A stretch of 64,000 bases of DNA from the NCBI GenBank assembly GCA_031425525.1, contig JANPJM010000022.1:1-64000 (forward strand), read 5' to 3'. Positions 41,886 to 50,646 of the stretch are shown here, one piece after another. The notes beneath the pieces are model-generated. The model did no database searches. It was not told the origin of the DNA and saw nothing but the letters and a program-made list of their open reading frames with translations. Position 1 is the first letter of the stretch, and the number at the start of each line of letters is the position of its first letter. The position numbers were made by a program, and so were the translations under genes. This stretch comes from JANNMJ01 sp031425525. GTDB taxonomy: Bacteria > Bacteroidota > Bacteroidia > Cytophagales > Hymenobacteraceae.

Positions 41886-43139
41886 TCAGTTCCGCACCGC
41901 CATCATCAGCCCCAACTCCTTATACCGCATATTGAAGCGCTTGGCCATCATCGCGTTGGTGAGGGCACCTTTGTAGAGGTACACGCCCGCGCGGTAATGG
42001 TCTTTGGAAAACAGTACTTCGTTGATGCCGCCGTTGCGGGCGATTTCCTGAAAGATGGGCGTAAAAATGTTGCTCAGCGCGTGCGTGGCCGTGCGCGGCA
42101 CCCGCGACGCGATGTTGGGCACGCAGTAATGAATCACGTCGTAGCGCCGGTACACGGGGCGGTCGTGGGTGGTGAGGTGGCTCGTCTCGAAGCACCCGCC
42201 CTGGTCGATAGCTACGTCGATGATGACCGAACCGGGGGCCATTTGCGCCACTACGGCTTCGGGCACGATGTACGGGATGCGCCCCTGCTCCGGTGCGATG
42301 GCGCCGATGATGACATCGGCCTGCCGGATGTGGTCGTGCAGCACCGATTGATCCAAGGTACTGGTAAAAAGCTGGTTGCCGACGTTGCTCTTCAACCGCC
42401 GTAGCTTATAGATATGGTCGTCGAAGACCTTTACTTCGGCGCCGAGGCCGGTGGCGGCGCGGGCGGCGTACTCGGCCACGGTGCCCGCGCCGAGAATCAC
42501 GACGCGGCACGGCGGCACGCCCGTAATACCGCCCAGAATGATGCCCTTGCCTTCGTCGGACTGGCTCAGATATTCGGCCGCCACGAGCATCACCGTCGAG
42601 CCGGCGATCTCCGACATGGCCCGCACCACCGGCTTCGAGCCCGACTTGTCCTTCATCAGCTCAAACGACAGCGCATTGATCTTACGCCGCCCCAGCGCCT
42701 GCACGTACTCGGCGGTAAGGGAGCCGAATTGGAGCGCCGAAATCAGCGTTTGCCCGGCGTGCAGATGCTCCATTTCTTCGGCGGTCGGCGGGGCCACTTT
42801 CAGCACGATGTCGGCCTCGTACACCTCCGGCGTGGAGTACACGATGCGCGCGCCGGCCTCGGAATACTGATGGTCGGAGAATTTGGACGGCTCGCCGGCG
42901 CCCGTTTCCAGCACGATGTCGTGCCCTTCCTGCACGAGATGGCGGACGGCTTCGGGCGTCAGGCCGAGGCGGTTTTCCTGGAGCGAGGTTTCGCGCGGCA
43001 AGCCGATGAAGAGGCGCTTACGACGCGTCTCGACGGCGAGCATCGATTCTTTGGGCGTTGGGGCAACGGCGGTTGCGGTGGCGCCGGCGACGCGGGTCAG
43101 CGAAGCGAGGCTCAGGCCGGGAGGGTAGTTTTCGGCCAT
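41886..43139 (-). CDS. ald: Alanine dehydrogenase
   Basis: A 417-residue NAD-dependent enzyme that interconverts L-alanine and pyruvate plus ammonia. It has the AlaDH/PNT N-terminal domain (GLPRETSLQENRLGLTPEAV, ADIVLKVAPP) and the NAD-binding domain with V-I-L-G-A-G-T-V-A-E-Y. VPNIASRVPRTATHALSN is the usual C-terminal signature. The first ~38 residues are an Ala/Pro-rich extension before the domain, seen in the Bacteroidetes form. tsaE lies upstream on the same strand (50-base gap), an arrangement often seen in this group. Confidence 0.94.
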   Translation of the reverse strand: MAENYPPGLSLASLTRVAGATATAVAPTPKESMLAVETRRKRLFIGLPRETSLQENRLGLTPEAVRHLVQEGHDIVLETGAGEPSKFSDHQYSEAGARIVYSTPEVYEADIVLKVAPPTAEEMEHLHAGQTLISALQFGSLTAEYVQALGRRKINALSFELMKDKSGSKPVVRAMSEIAGSTVMLVAAEYLSQSDEGKGIILGGITGVPPCRVVILGAGTVAEYAARAATGLGAEVKVFDDHIYKLRRLKSNVGNQLFTSTLDQSVLHDHIRQADVIIGAIAPEQGRIPYIVPEAVVAQMAPGSVIIDVAIDQGGCFETSHLTTHDRPVYRRYDVIHYCVPNIASRVPRTATHALSNIFTPIFQEIARNGGINEVLFSKDHYRAGVYLYKGALTNAMMAKRFNMRYKELGLMMAVRN

Positions 43140-43189
43140 TCGGGGGCGGGGGAGGCTAGCGTCAAGGGCACAAAAAAGCCCGATTCAGT

Positions 43190-43669
43190 TCAGGCGGTGG
43201 TGTTTTCAAGCGTAAAGAGGCGACTTTCGTCGGGGGGGTCTACGGTGATCGTCAGGGTGACGGCGGTGGCCGCAATTTCGGGTAGCAGGCGGCCCAATCG
43301 CTCCGGCCATTCGAGCAGGCTCAGCGCTTTGGGGGCGTCGAGATAGTCAAAGATACCCAAATCGAGCGCCTCTTGCGCGCTGCGCAACCGATATAAGTCA
43401 AAATGATACAGCACTCGGTACCGCGCGTGCCCGGCGGCGGGGCGGTATTCGTGGACGAGGCCGTACGTGGGGCTACTTACGTGGTCTTCCACGCCGAGCG
43501 CAGCGGCCACGGCCCGCACGAATGTGGTTTTGCCGGCGCCCATCTCGCCATCGAGCAGCACGACGGTGCGGCCGTCGCTTGCTTCCAAGTGCGCCAGCAG
43601 CCACGCGGCGGCGGCGGCTAGGTCGGCGGGGGTGGCGGCGCGGAAGGTGGGCGGGGCAGGTAGCAACAC
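43190..43669 (-). CDS. tsaE: tRNA threonylcarbamoyl adenosine biosynthesis ATPase TsaE
   Basis: A 159-residue P-loop protein of the t6A37 machinery (with TsaB and TsaD). Walker A is GEMGAGKTTF, followed by the switch-like SSPTYGLVHEY and the DLYRL and LLEWPERLG segments typical of TsaE. The start is uncertain: there is no ATG near the domain, and GTG 43669 gives the expected length, while the long upstream frame overlaps the divergent antitoxin promoter and is not conserved in character. Confidence 0.92.
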   Translation of the reverse strand: MLLPAPPTFRAATPADLAAAAAWLLAHLEASDGRTVVLLDGEMGAGKTTFVRAVAAALGVEDHVSSPTYGLVHEYRPAAGHARYRVLYHFDLYRLRSAQEALDLGIFDYLDAPKALSLLEWPERLGRLLPEIAATAVTLTITVDPPDESRLFTLENTTA

Positions 43670-43808
43670 AGCGTGCGAAGGTACGGCCGGGGCGAAAGGG
43701 GAGCTGCCTAATGACGAGCAGCGATCTAGGCAAAAGCGCAAAAGAGTTTTCTGAACAAAAGAAATTTTTCCATGTTTTTTAGAAAAATTTCTGTAGATTC
43801 GGCTTCTC

Positions 43809-44246
43809 ATGCGTACTCCCAGCCCCGCCAACCCCCTTGCTAATCCGTGGGTTATTTGGCATTCTTCTTTCAACGACCCGTTGGCGCTCCTGCGCGCGGC
43901 GCGGCGCGGAGTGCCGGTTGAAGCAGCTTTCGCGGTAGCCAACGCTTTTCAACTGCCCACGCGCGGACTGGAGGATCTGTTTGAGTTATCGACCAAAACG
44001 CTACGGCTCTACCTGTCCGAAAAGAAGCCATTGAGCGCTGTCAATAGCGAGAAAACGCTTCGGTTGATGGCCTTGCACACACTAGGCGCTGAGGTTTTCG
44101 GCGAGCCCGACGCCTTTCTGCGGTGGCTCAACAAGCCCGCGCACGGGCTGGATCAGGAAGTACCGCTCGATCTGCTGGCCACCACCGGGGGGATTGATTT
44201 AGTGATCGAAGAACTGCGGCGCATCGCCCACGGCGATCTGTCGTAA
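43809..44246 (+). CDS. Xre/ParS-type antitoxin (DUF2384)
   Basis: A 145-residue antitoxin. The N-terminal half has a helical Xre-like region (ALLRAARRGVPVEAAFAVANAF, ELSTKTLRLYLSEKKPL). The C-terminal half is the DUF2384/MbcA-ParS-Xre toxin-binding domain: GAEVFGEPDAFLRWLNKPAHGLDQEVPLDLLATTGGIDLVIEELRRI. The gene begins in an AT-rich promoter region (TAGATTCG near 43793, one base from a -7 consensus) and is followed after six bases by its RES toxin. Autorepression by the complex is the family norm. Confidence 0.94.
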   Translation: MRTPSPANPLANPWVIWHSSFNDPLALLRAARRGVPVEAAFAVANAFQLPTRGLEDLFELSTKTLRLYLSEKKPLSAVNSEKTLRLMALHTLGAEVFGEPDAFLRWLNKPAHGLDQEVPLDLLATTGGIDLVIEELRRIAHGDLS

Positions 44247-44252
44247 AGTCTG

Positions 44253-44711
44253 ATGGAAGTGTACCGCATCTGCCTGGCGCGTTACGCCGATGGGCTATTT
44301 GCCTCTGGTCGGCGGGCGCGTTGGAATTTTGCCGATGAATTCGTCCTCTACACCGCCGCCAGCCGCGCTTTGGCGTGTCTCGAAAACATCGTCCATCGCA
44401 GCGGCGAGGGTCTGAATGAGGCGTTTCGGGTAGTAGTCATCGAAGTGCCCGACGATTTGCCGGTGACCGAAATTTCGCTCGCGGACTTGCCTTCTACGTG
44501 GGCGAATGTGGGCTCCTACCCCATTTGCCAATCCTACGGCAGCGCGTGGTATACCGCCAAAACCACGGCCGTACTACGGGTGCCGTCGTCCATCGTGCCC
44601 GCCGAATCGAACTACCTACTGCACACCCGCCACCCGGATTTCAATCAGATTCGCCTGCTCGGCCAAGAGCCGTTCCGCTTCGATGCACGCATCAAGGCCG
44701 ACGGGGCCTGA
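44253..44711 (+). CDS. RES-domain toxin (NAD+-degrading)
   Basis: A 152-residue toxin. The RES fold signatures are present: VYRICLARYADG with the conserved Arg, RRARWNFADEFVLYTAASRALACLE carrying the conserved Tyr and Glu, and the late VLRVPSSIVPAESNYLLHTRHPDF segment with the Ser. Characterised members (MbcT, the Pseudomonas and Photorhabdus RES toxins) degrade NAD+ by phosphorolysis or hydrolysis and arrest growth until neutralised. It is complete, with no sign of decay, and lies directly behind its antitoxin. Confidence 0.94.
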   Translation: MEVYRICLARYADGLFASGRRARWNFADEFVLYTAASRALACLENIVHRSGEGLNEAFRVVVIEVPDDLPVTEISLADLPSTWANVGSYPICQSYGSAWYTAKTTAVLRVPSSIVPAESNYLLHTRHPDFNQIRLLGQEPFRFDARIKADGA

Positions 44712-44800
44712 CGGCTGGCCTGCTTTGCTGTAGCTGCACCGTGTGCGGGCGGGCGCAAGGCCAGCGCCTACGTTGCCTCAACCGTAGAGTATAACCAACC

Positions 44801-44838
44801 CAAAACGGGCGGCCCCGAACCCAATCGAAGCCGCCCGT
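44801..44838 (-). terminator. Terminator between the RES toxin and PorX genes
   Basis: An ACGGGCGGC/GCCGCCCGT stem; on the minus strand it is followed by TTTTG, so it best serves porX. Confidence 0.8.
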
Positions 44839-44896
44839 CCGGAAAATCAAAAAACCAAGAAACCCCTCATCCCCAAAAATTCCTTCACCATCTCCA

Positions 44897-46456
44897 TCAG
44901 CCCTTAGCCGTGAGCGTGATGAACGGAATGATGCACTCTTCGAGGGAGATGCCCCCGTGCTGGAACGTGTCCTTGTAGTGGTTCACGTAGTAATTATAGT
45001 TGTTGGGGTAGGCGAAGAATTGGTCGCCGCGTGCGAAGGCGTAAGCGGTCGAGACGTTCGCCTTCGGCAGAAATAGCCGCTCCGGCTTGCGCACGGTGTA
45101 CACGTCGCGCTCGTCGAAACCGAGGTTTTTGCCGTGCTTATAGCGCAGGTTGGTGTTGGTATTGCGATCGCCGACGATTTTCACCGGCCGCTTGACGCGA
45201 ATCGTGCCGTGGTCGGTGGTGATAATGAGGCGGCCCTTCTTCTCGGCAATGCCGCGCAGCAGTTCATACAGCGGCGAGTGCAGGAACCACGACCGCGTGA
45301 GCGAGCGGTACGCCGATTCGTCGGCCGCCAGCTCGCGGATCATCGCCATATCCGTCCGCGCGTGCGACAGCATATCGACGAAGTTGTAGACGATGACGTT
45401 GAGCTTGTTCTGTTGCAAATTCGGGAGCTTGCGCACCAGTTCTTTGCCCGCATCGAGGTTCGTGATCTTGTGGTACGAAAACTTGTCGGTGACGCGATTT
45501 TGCTGGAAATTGATCTCCAGAAACTCCGGCTCGTGCAGGTTTTTGCCTTCGTCGTCGTCGTCGTTTACCCACAGGTTGGGGTAGCGCTTCTGAATTTCGC
45601 CGGGCAGCATCCCCGCGAAGATGGCGTTGCGGGCGTAGGCCGTCGTGGTCGGCAGAATCGAGTAGTACGTCTCTTCGGCATCCACCGTAAAGTACTCGGC
45701 AATGTGCGGCTCCAGCGTTTTCCACTGGTCGAAACGCAGGTTGTCGATCAGCACGAAGTACACCGGCCCGGTACTCGTCTTCATCAGCGGAAACACGCGC
45801 TCCTTGAAGATTTCGTGCGAGAGCATCGGTTTCGCCTTGTCTTCCTGATTGACCCAGCCTTCGTACTCATCCTCGATGAAGCGGGCGAAGGCGGTGTTGG
45901 CGTCGTCCTTCTGCATCGTGATGACCTCGGCCATCGACTTATTTTCGGTACCGTCGATATCCAGCTCCCACCGCACGAGCTTCTTGTACACATCGGCCCA
46001 CTCGGCGGCGTTCATCTTATCGCCGAGCTGCATCCCAAGCTGCCGGAAATCGCGCTGGTACGCCGAGTTGGTTTTTTCTTCGACCAGCCGCCGGTTGTCG
46101 AGCAATTTCTTGATGCTCAGCAGAATCTGGTTCGGGTTGATCGGCTTGATGAGGTAATCGGCGATTTTGGCCCCGATGGCCTCTTCCATGATGTGTTCTT
46201 CCTCGCTTTTGGTAATCATCACCACGGGCACCGTCGGGCGCAGGGCTTTGATTTCGGTCAGCGTTTCGAGGCCCGACAGACCCGGCATATTCTCGTCGAG
46301 AAACACCAGATCGAAGGTTTTTTCCTGAATCAGTTCCACGGCATCGGCCCCGGAATTGACGCCCGTCACGTCGTACCCTTTATCTTTCAGGAACAGGATA
46401 TGCGGCTTGAGCAGGTCGATCTCGTCGTCGGCCCAAAGAATGGTGGAACGTTGCAT
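44897..46456 (-). CDS. porX: T9SS regulator PorX: response-regulator receiver fused to PglZ phosphatase domain
   Basis: A 519-residue protein. The receiver domain (1-125) has D10-D11, phospho-acceptor D54 in FLDENMPG, and MITKSEEEH and KP for the Thr/Lys positions. Helical linker follows (~125-200), then a PglZ alkaline-phosphatase-superfamily domain (~200-519) with VLIDNLRFDQWK, PTTTAYARNAIFAG, IITTDHGTIRVKRP and a C-terminal HGGISLEECIIPF. PorX acts with the kinase PorY and the ECF factor SigP to control T9SS genes, and its PglZ domain is a zinc phosphodiesterase active on cyclic and linear oligonucleotides. The ATG at 46456 begins MQRSTILWADDE; the upstream frame is not part of the protein. 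Confidence 0.95.
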   Translation of the reverse strand: MQRSTILWADDEIDLLKPHILFLKDKGYDVTGVNSGADAVELIQEKTFDLVFLDENMPGLSGLETLTEIKALRPTVPVVMITKSEEEHIMEEAIGAKIADYLIKPINPNQILLSIKKLLDNRRLVEEKTNSAYQRDFRQLGMQLGDKMNAAEWADVYKKLVRWELDIDGTENKSMAEVITMQKDDANTAFARFIEDEYEGWVNQEDKAKPMLSHEIFKERVFPLMKTSTGPVYFVLIDNLRFDQWKTLEPHIAEYFTVDAEETYYSILPTTTAYARNAIFAGMLPGEIQKRYPNLWVNDDDDEGKNLHEPEFLEINFQQNRVTDKFSYHKITNLDAGKELVRKLPNLQQNKLNVIVYNFVDMLSHARTDMAMIRELAADESAYRSLTRSWFLHSPLYELLRGIAEKKGRLIITTDHGTIRVKRPVKIVGDRNTNTNLRYKHGKNLGFDERDVYTVRKPERLFLPKANVSTAYAFARGDQFFAYPNNYNYYVNHYKDTFQHGGISLEECIIPFITLTAKG

Positions 46457-46587
46457 AGGCACTGAGTTCAAAGGCGGGCGCCGGCCCACCAAGCGGTTAT
46501 GAAGCGGAAAGAGCGGTTGCGCCCCGGCAATGGTTGCCTGCCGGGTGCGCACTAACGCCCGGCCGCCGGGTTTCGTGTAATTCGGGC

Positions 46588-46623
46588 AAAAAAACCGCCC
46601 GGCCGCGTGAGCAGCCGGGCGGG
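46588..46623 (-). terminator. Terminator of the DUF151 nuclease gene
   Basis: A CCCGCCCGGC/GCCGGGCGG-type stem is followed on the minus strand by seven T's. Confidence 0.85.
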
Positions 46624-46667
46624 TAAACGGGGCCACTTTGCGGTGATGAAGCCTCAAAAGCAGCGCG

Positions 46668-47306
46668 TTACGCGTGACCGCGCCGGTTCAGCTCATCGCG
46701 GATTTGAGCGGCTTTTTCGTAATCTTCGCGCTCCAGAGCGGCGGCCAGTTGCTTACTGAGTTCTTCGGGCGAGGGTTGGGAGCCGGTGCGGCGCGGGGCG
46801 GGGGCGGGCTCGTCGCCGCCGTCGTCGTCGCCGCTACCGAGGTCATCATCGGCGTCATCGTCGGCGTCATCGGCGTCGTCGGTTTCCGATTCCAGATCAC
46901 TCAGGATGATCCCCGCTTCGCTCAATACCTGCTCGACGGTGTAAATCGGCACGCCGAACCGTAGGCCGATGGCAATGGCGTCGGAGGGGCGCGCATCCAA
47001 CTCGAAGGTGCGCTCGCCGTCGGTGCAGACGATGCGCGAAAAAAAGACGCCCTCGCGCAAATCGGAGATGATGATCTCGACGACATTGAGGCCCGCCTGC
47101 TGCGCGAACGACTTGAACAGGTCGTGGGTGAGTGGGCGGTTGGGGTTGATTTTTTCGATCTGAATGGCGATGCTCTGCGCCTCGAACATTCCGATAATGA
47201 TCGGCAAACGACGCTTACCGTGCTTTTCGCCCAGTATAAGGGCAAACGAGCCGGACTGCGACTGGCTCGACGACAAGCCTAGGATTTCAAGCGGGATTTT
47301 CTTCAC
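46668..47306 (-). CDS. DUF151 bifunctional nuclease domain protein with UVR motif
   Basis: A 212-residue protein. Residues 1-140 are the DUF151/BFN domain (KKIPLEILGLSSSQSQSGSF, LPIIIGMFEAQSIAI, ARPSDAIAIGLRFGVPI). An acidic Asp-rich linker (~145-170) and a C-terminal UVR motif (LSKQLAAALEREDYEKAAQIRDEL) follow, as in the UvrB/UvrC interaction helix. Family members have been described with nuclease activity, but the role in bacteria is unsettled. The GTG at 47306 is preferred because it yields the conserved (M)KKIPLEILGLS start. Confidence 0.92.
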   Translation of the reverse strand: MKKIPLEILGLSSSQSQSGSFALILGEKHGKRRLPIIIGMFEAQSIAIQIEKINPNRPLTHDLFKSFAQQAGLNVVEIIISDLREGVFFSRIVCTDGERTFELDARPSDAIAIGLRFGVPIYTVEQVLSEAGIILSDLESETDDADDADDDADDDLGSGDDDGGDEPAPAPRRTGSQPSPEELSKQLAAALEREDYEKAAQIRDELNRRGHA

Positions 47307-47524
47307 GCGGCGGTCAGACGGGAGGGAATTCAGAATAGAGATACGTCGGCGGTACGGGCCGACAGGCAAACCTACTACGCAGAAACGGCCCGGCGGTAAA
47401 AGCGCCCGGCAAAAATTGGTTCTTTCGGCTCCTCAGCTACTGCCACGCGGCTTATTTGACGGTGCATATAGTCGCTTCAGGTAGCCGGCGCAGCGTCAGG
47501 ACGAAGGGTTATCGGGTGGCGGAG

Positions 47525-47532
47525 TAGTTTTG
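47525..47532 (+). promoter_or_regulatory. -7 box (TAGTTTTG) before the small T9SS-domain gene
   Basis: An exact TAnnTTTG match 25 bases before the GTG start. The ~190 bases between it and the divergent DUF151 gene hold no recognisable gene. Confidence 0.5.
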
Positions 47533-47557
47533 ATGGGCATTTTTTCTTACGTATACC

Positions 47558-47992
47558 GTGTCAATCCGCCACTTTCCATCTGTCGGTCGATTGATTCCGG
47601 TACTCGGTTGTCTGCTGGCGGGGCTGGTCGGCGGCGAAATTTTACCGCCCGCCGCCGCCGCTCAAACGCTCTCCGTCCAGCGCTTCGAGCGGGCGGAAAA
47701 CCTGCCCAACCCCCTCCTGACGGCGATGGCGCAGGACGGCAGCGGCCACCTCTGGCTGCATGTGCAGGTTGGGGCAGGCGCGCCGGGCGTGGCTACCCCA
47801 AACCTGCCCGCCGAGCTGACGGCCACCTTCACCGACGGCGCCGGCCGCGCCGTGCTACGGCAGGCGCTGCGCCCCGTCGCGGGCCTCACCACGCTCGATC
47901 TGACCTTTCTGCCGGAAGGCACCTATCTGCTGGTGCTGCGCGATGGCGCTGGCAGGTTGTACAGTACGCACCGCGTGGTGCGGTCGCGGTAA
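47558..47992 (+). CDS. Tiny secreted protein consisting mostly of a T9SS-like sorting domain
   Basis: A 144-residue product with GTG start. Residues 1-35 are a signal peptide with two hydrophobic stretches (...PPAAAAQ). The remaining ~109 residues resemble a T9SS type A C-terminal sorting domain: LTATFTDGAGRAVLRQAL, LDLTFLPEGTYLLVLRDGAG and a basic end HRVVRSR. There is almost no passenger domain (about 35 residues). It could be a cargo fossil, a decoy or occupancy factor for the sorting machinery, or a very small surface protein; the sequence does not decide. It is followed by a terminator. Confidence 0.72.
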   Translation: MSIRHFPSVGRLIPVLGCLLAGLVGGEILPPAAAAQTLSVQRFERAENLPNPLLTAMAQDGSGHLWLHVQVGAGAPGVATPNLPAELTATFTDGAGRAVLRQALRPVAGLTTLDLTFLPEGTYLLVLRDGAGRLYSTHRVVRSR

Positions 47993-48009
47993 CGCCGCCG
48001 CCTATTGCC

Positions 48010-48047
48010 AAACGCCCCGCCGGAAGCAACTTCCAGCGGGGCGTTTT
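48010..48047. terminator. Bidirectional terminator
   Basis: An AAACGCCCCGC/GCGGGGCGTTTT stem with an inner GGAAG/CTTCC pairing lies between the convergent small T9SS gene and etfA. Confidence 0.9.
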
Positions 48048-48081
48048 AGGGTGTTGCGGGCTATTTGTCGGCCCTATATTT

Positions 48082-49059
48082 CTAGCCGAGCGCCTTTACG
48101 GCGGCGGTCAGTTTCGGCAACACCTCGAACACGTCGCCAACGATCCCGTAATCCGCCGCTTTGAAGAACGGCGCTTCGGGGTCTTTGTTGATGACGACGA
48201 TCACTTTGGAGCTATTGACGCCCGCCAGATGCTGGATGGCGCCGCTGATGCCGCAGGCGATGTAGAGGTTCGGCGAAACGGTGATGCCCGTTTGGCCGAC
48301 GTGTTCGTGGTGGGGGCGCCAATCGACGTCCGACACCGGTTTGGAACACGCCGTGGCCGCACCAAGCGCCTTCGCGAGGTCTTCGATCAGGCTCCAGTTT
48401 TCGGGGCCTTTCATCCCGCGTCCGCCGCTCACCACCTTATCGGCTTCGGGCAGCAGGATGCCGCCTTCGGTAGACGCCATTTTCACTTCCTTCGGCGAAT
48501 CGGCGAAATCGGCGTCGGCGAGGGCGGCCGAGAAGCTCACCACTTCGGCGGTTTTGCCGGCCGCGTGTTCCGCTTCGATAGAGTTTTTCTTGACGGCGAT
48601 GATTTTACGCTCGCCCGTGAGGCTCACGTCGGCGAAGGCTTTGCCGGAGTACACCCCGCGCCGCACGCTGAATGCGCCGCCGTTGATGGTGGGCAGCTCC
48701 ACCACGTTGGTGGCGAGCGAAGCGCCCAAGCGCACGGCCAGCCGCGAGCCCACGGTAGCGCCGATGTTGGAGTTGGCGAGGATGATGACCTTCGCCGATT
48801 CCTGATCGGCGGCGGCAGCAATCAGCTTGACGTACGCCAGATTCACGAAGTTTTTGAGGCGCGCGTCGGTATCGTGCAACACTTTGCTGATCCCCTGCTC
48901 GCCAAGCTTGGCGAGGTTGGCGGCGGAAACTTCGCCCACGGCCACGGCCGTAGCGGTGGTGCCCAACTGCGCGGCGACTTTCGCGCCGTACGTGGCCACT
49001 TCCAACGACGATTTTTTAACGTCGCCGTGGTCGCATTCGATTACAATGAGGACGGACAT
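48082..49059 (-). CDS. etfA: Electron transfer flavoprotein subunit alpha
   Basis: A 325-residue EtfA: N-terminal SVLIVIECDHGDVKKSSLEV, and the FAD-binding C-terminal signature VVSGGRGMKGPENW...LGAATACSKPVSDVDW, QTGITVSPNLYIACGISGAIQHLAG and INKDPEAPFFKAADYGIVGD. It passes electrons from acyl-CoA dehydrogenases to the quinone pool with EtfB. It follows etfB on the same strand; the ~95-base gap holds an inverted repeat. Confidence 0.97.
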   Translation of the reverse strand: MSVLIVIECDHGDVKKSSLEVATYGAKVAAQLGTTATAVAVGEVSAANLAKLGEQGISKVLHDTDARLKNFVNLAYVKLIAAAADQESAKVIILANSNIGATVGSRLAVRLGASLATNVVELPTINGGAFSVRRGVYSGKAFADVSLTGERKIIAVKKNSIEAEHAAGKTAEVVSFSAALADADFADSPKEVKMASTEGGILLPEADKVVSGGRGMKGPENWSLIEDLAKALGAATACSKPVSDVDWRPHHEHVGQTGITVSPNLYIACGISGAIQHLAGVNSSKVIVVINKDPEAPFFKAADYGIVGDVFEVLPKLTAAVKALG

Positions 49060-49068
49060 TTTCGGGGG

Positions 49069-49152
49069 AGTGTTTAGCGTTTAGTGTTTAGTACAGATGC
49101 TGTGTTTCCGACCTTGAATAGCCTAAACACTACACCCTATACCCTAAACACT
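49069..49152. repeat. Inverted repeat of GTGTTTAG words between etfB and etfA
   Basis: The left arm (49069-49091) is three AGTGTTTAG-like words, the right arm (about 49123-49152) is CTAAACACT/CCCTAAACACT words in the opposite sense. It fills the whole spacer of an operon. Confidence 0.75.
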
Positions 49153-49153
49153 T

Positions 49154-49894
49154 CTACAATACTTTAGCTTCAGTACGCAACGCCTTCACGAGGTCGGCGG
49201 CTTGCTCGACGGTAAACAGTTTTACGCCTTGTTTGGCGGGCGGCAGCGCAAATTGTGCTACGTTGGTGCGGGCATCGGCGCCCTGGGGCTCCACTACTTT
49301 GAGGGGTTTGGTGCGGGCCGTCATGATGCCGCGCATGTTGGGGATGCGCGGCTCGCACATCGGCTGCTGGCACGAGACCACGAACGGCGTCTGCACTTCC
49401 ACTACTTCTTTGCCGCCTTCGATTTCGCGTTCGAGCGTGGCGGTGTTACCGGCCAGGTCGAGCTTCATCGCCGGGGCGATGGTGGGGATGCCGAGCAGCT
49501 CGCCGACCATCCCGTGGACCTGAAAACCGTTGAAATCGATGCTTTCCTTGCCCATCAGCACGATGTCGTAAGCGCCTTCTTTTGCGATGTGGGCAATTTG
49601 CTGGGCCACGAAAAACGCATCCTTCGGGAAGGCATTGACGCGGATAGCGTCGTCGGCGCCAATAGCGAGCGCCTTACGGATGTTGGGCTCCGTATCGGCC
49701 TCACCGATGTTGAGTACCGTAACAGTGCCGGCGCCGGCCGCTTCTTTCAATTCGATGGCGCGGGTCAAGGCGTACTCATCCCAGGGGTTGATGACGAACT
49801 GCACGCCGGCCTTGTTGAACTCCTTGCCGTCGGGCGTAAAGGTGATCTTGGTGGTGGTGTCGGGGACGTTGGAGATGCAAACCAGAAACTTCAT
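49154..49894 (-). CDS. etfB: Electron transfer flavoprotein subunit beta
   Basis: A 246-residue EtfB: MKFLVCISNVPDTTTKITF, INPWDEYALTRAIELKEAAG, AIRVN and AYDIVLMGKESIDFNGFQVHGMVGELLGIP (AMP-binding region). ATG 49894 gives the family start; 11 further upstream codons are unlike it. It is the first gene of the etfBA operon. Confidence 0.97.
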   Translation of the reverse strand: MKFLVCISNVPDTTTKITFTPDGKEFNKAGVQFVINPWDEYALTRAIELKEAAGAGTVTVLNIGEADTEPNIRKALAIGADDAIRVNAFPKDAFFVAQQIAHIAKEGAYDIVLMGKESIDFNGFQVHGMVGELLGIPTIAPAMKLDLAGNTATLEREIEGGKEVVEVQTPFVVSCQQPMCEPRIPNMRGIMTARTKPLKVVEPQGADARTNVAQFALPPAKQGVKLFTVEQAADLVKALRTEAKVL

Positions 49895-50132
49895 CAGGGG
49901 GCGCTCCGGGGGGGGGAAAAGTGGCAAAATGAGTGCGGGTACGCTACCGGCCGACGATCGCCGAAGCGGGTCGGCTGCGGCCCACTAAACACCCCACGGA
50001 GGGGCAGGTTTACGGCCGCGCGTACTTTCGGGGCGAAGATACGGCAAGCAGTTGTTATGCTTGCATACCTTTTCAACTTTTACCGCAAGTTGCCGGCCTT
50101 GCCGCGCGCCCCCGAAACCTGCCCCTGCTGAA

Positions 50133-50465
50133 ATGTCGCGCCTTGCTTCCCTCCTCGCCTTCCTCGCCGACGACCCCACGGATTCGTTCACCCTCTACGC
50201 GCTCGCCACCGAATACCGCGCCCTCGGCGATACCGCCGAAGCCTGGAAATACTACGACCAACTCCTGCACGACCACCCCACGTACGTCGGTACCTACTAC
50301 CACGCCGCCGCCCTGCTGACCGAGCTGAACCGCCGCGCCGAAGCCGAAAGCGTATACCGCACCGGGCTGGTAGAAGCCCGCAAACAAGGCCAGCACCACG
50401 CCGCCGCCGAGTTGCAAGGGGCTTTTCTGAAGTTTCAGGGGTTGGATTATGAGGATGAGGATTGA
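50133..50465 (+). CDS. Small TPR protein
   Basis: A 110-residue protein with about two and a half tetratricopeptide repeats: DSFTLYALATEYRALGDTAEAWKYYDQLL, then PTYVGTYYHAAALLTELNRRAEAESVYRTGL. The acidic tail is DYEDED. There is no signal peptide, so it acts in the cytoplasm, probably as a scaffold. The ATG at 50133 places the first helix at the start. It diverges from etfB with about 240 bases between; no specific partner is visible. Confidence 0.88.
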   Translation: MSRLASLLAFLADDPTDSFTLYALATEYRALGDTAEAWKYYDQLLHDHPTYVGTYYHAAALLTELNRRAEAESVYRTGLVEARKQGQHHAAAELQGAFLKFQGLDYEDED

Positions 50466-50488
50466 GCAAGTAGCCTGCCTCACTCTTT

Positions 50489-50598
50489 TGTCTTTGCGAG
50501 GAGGCTTTGCGACAACGCAATCCTGCGGTTGGTCTGGCGTCACGCAACCGCCGCGCCGAGCTTGGCGTGAGATTGCTTCGCTGCGCTCGCAATGACAA
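50489..50598. repeat. REP-like dispersed palindrome, copy 1
   Basis: About 110 bases with imperfectly complementary ends: TTTGCGAGGAGGCTTTGCGA at the left and GATTGCTTCGCTGCGCTCGCAATGACA at the right, and a divergent centre. Copy 2 is at 52926-53033. Confidence 0.85.
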
Positions 50599-50646
50599 AA
50601 AAACCCGCCGGGTGGAGCGAGTTTTCAGAGTTCAATTGGCTTCACT

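Noticed and set aside
44253..44711. Reading the RES gene as a decayed toxin
   Set aside because: Conserved Arg, Tyr, Glu and Ser segments are all present and the frame is full length.
45134..46465. 443-codon plus-strand frame over porX
   Set aside because: Antisense shadow of PorX.
47530..49077. 515-codon plus-strand open frame over etfA
   Set aside because: Antisense to etfA and frame-shifted relative to the small T9SS gene; no motif.
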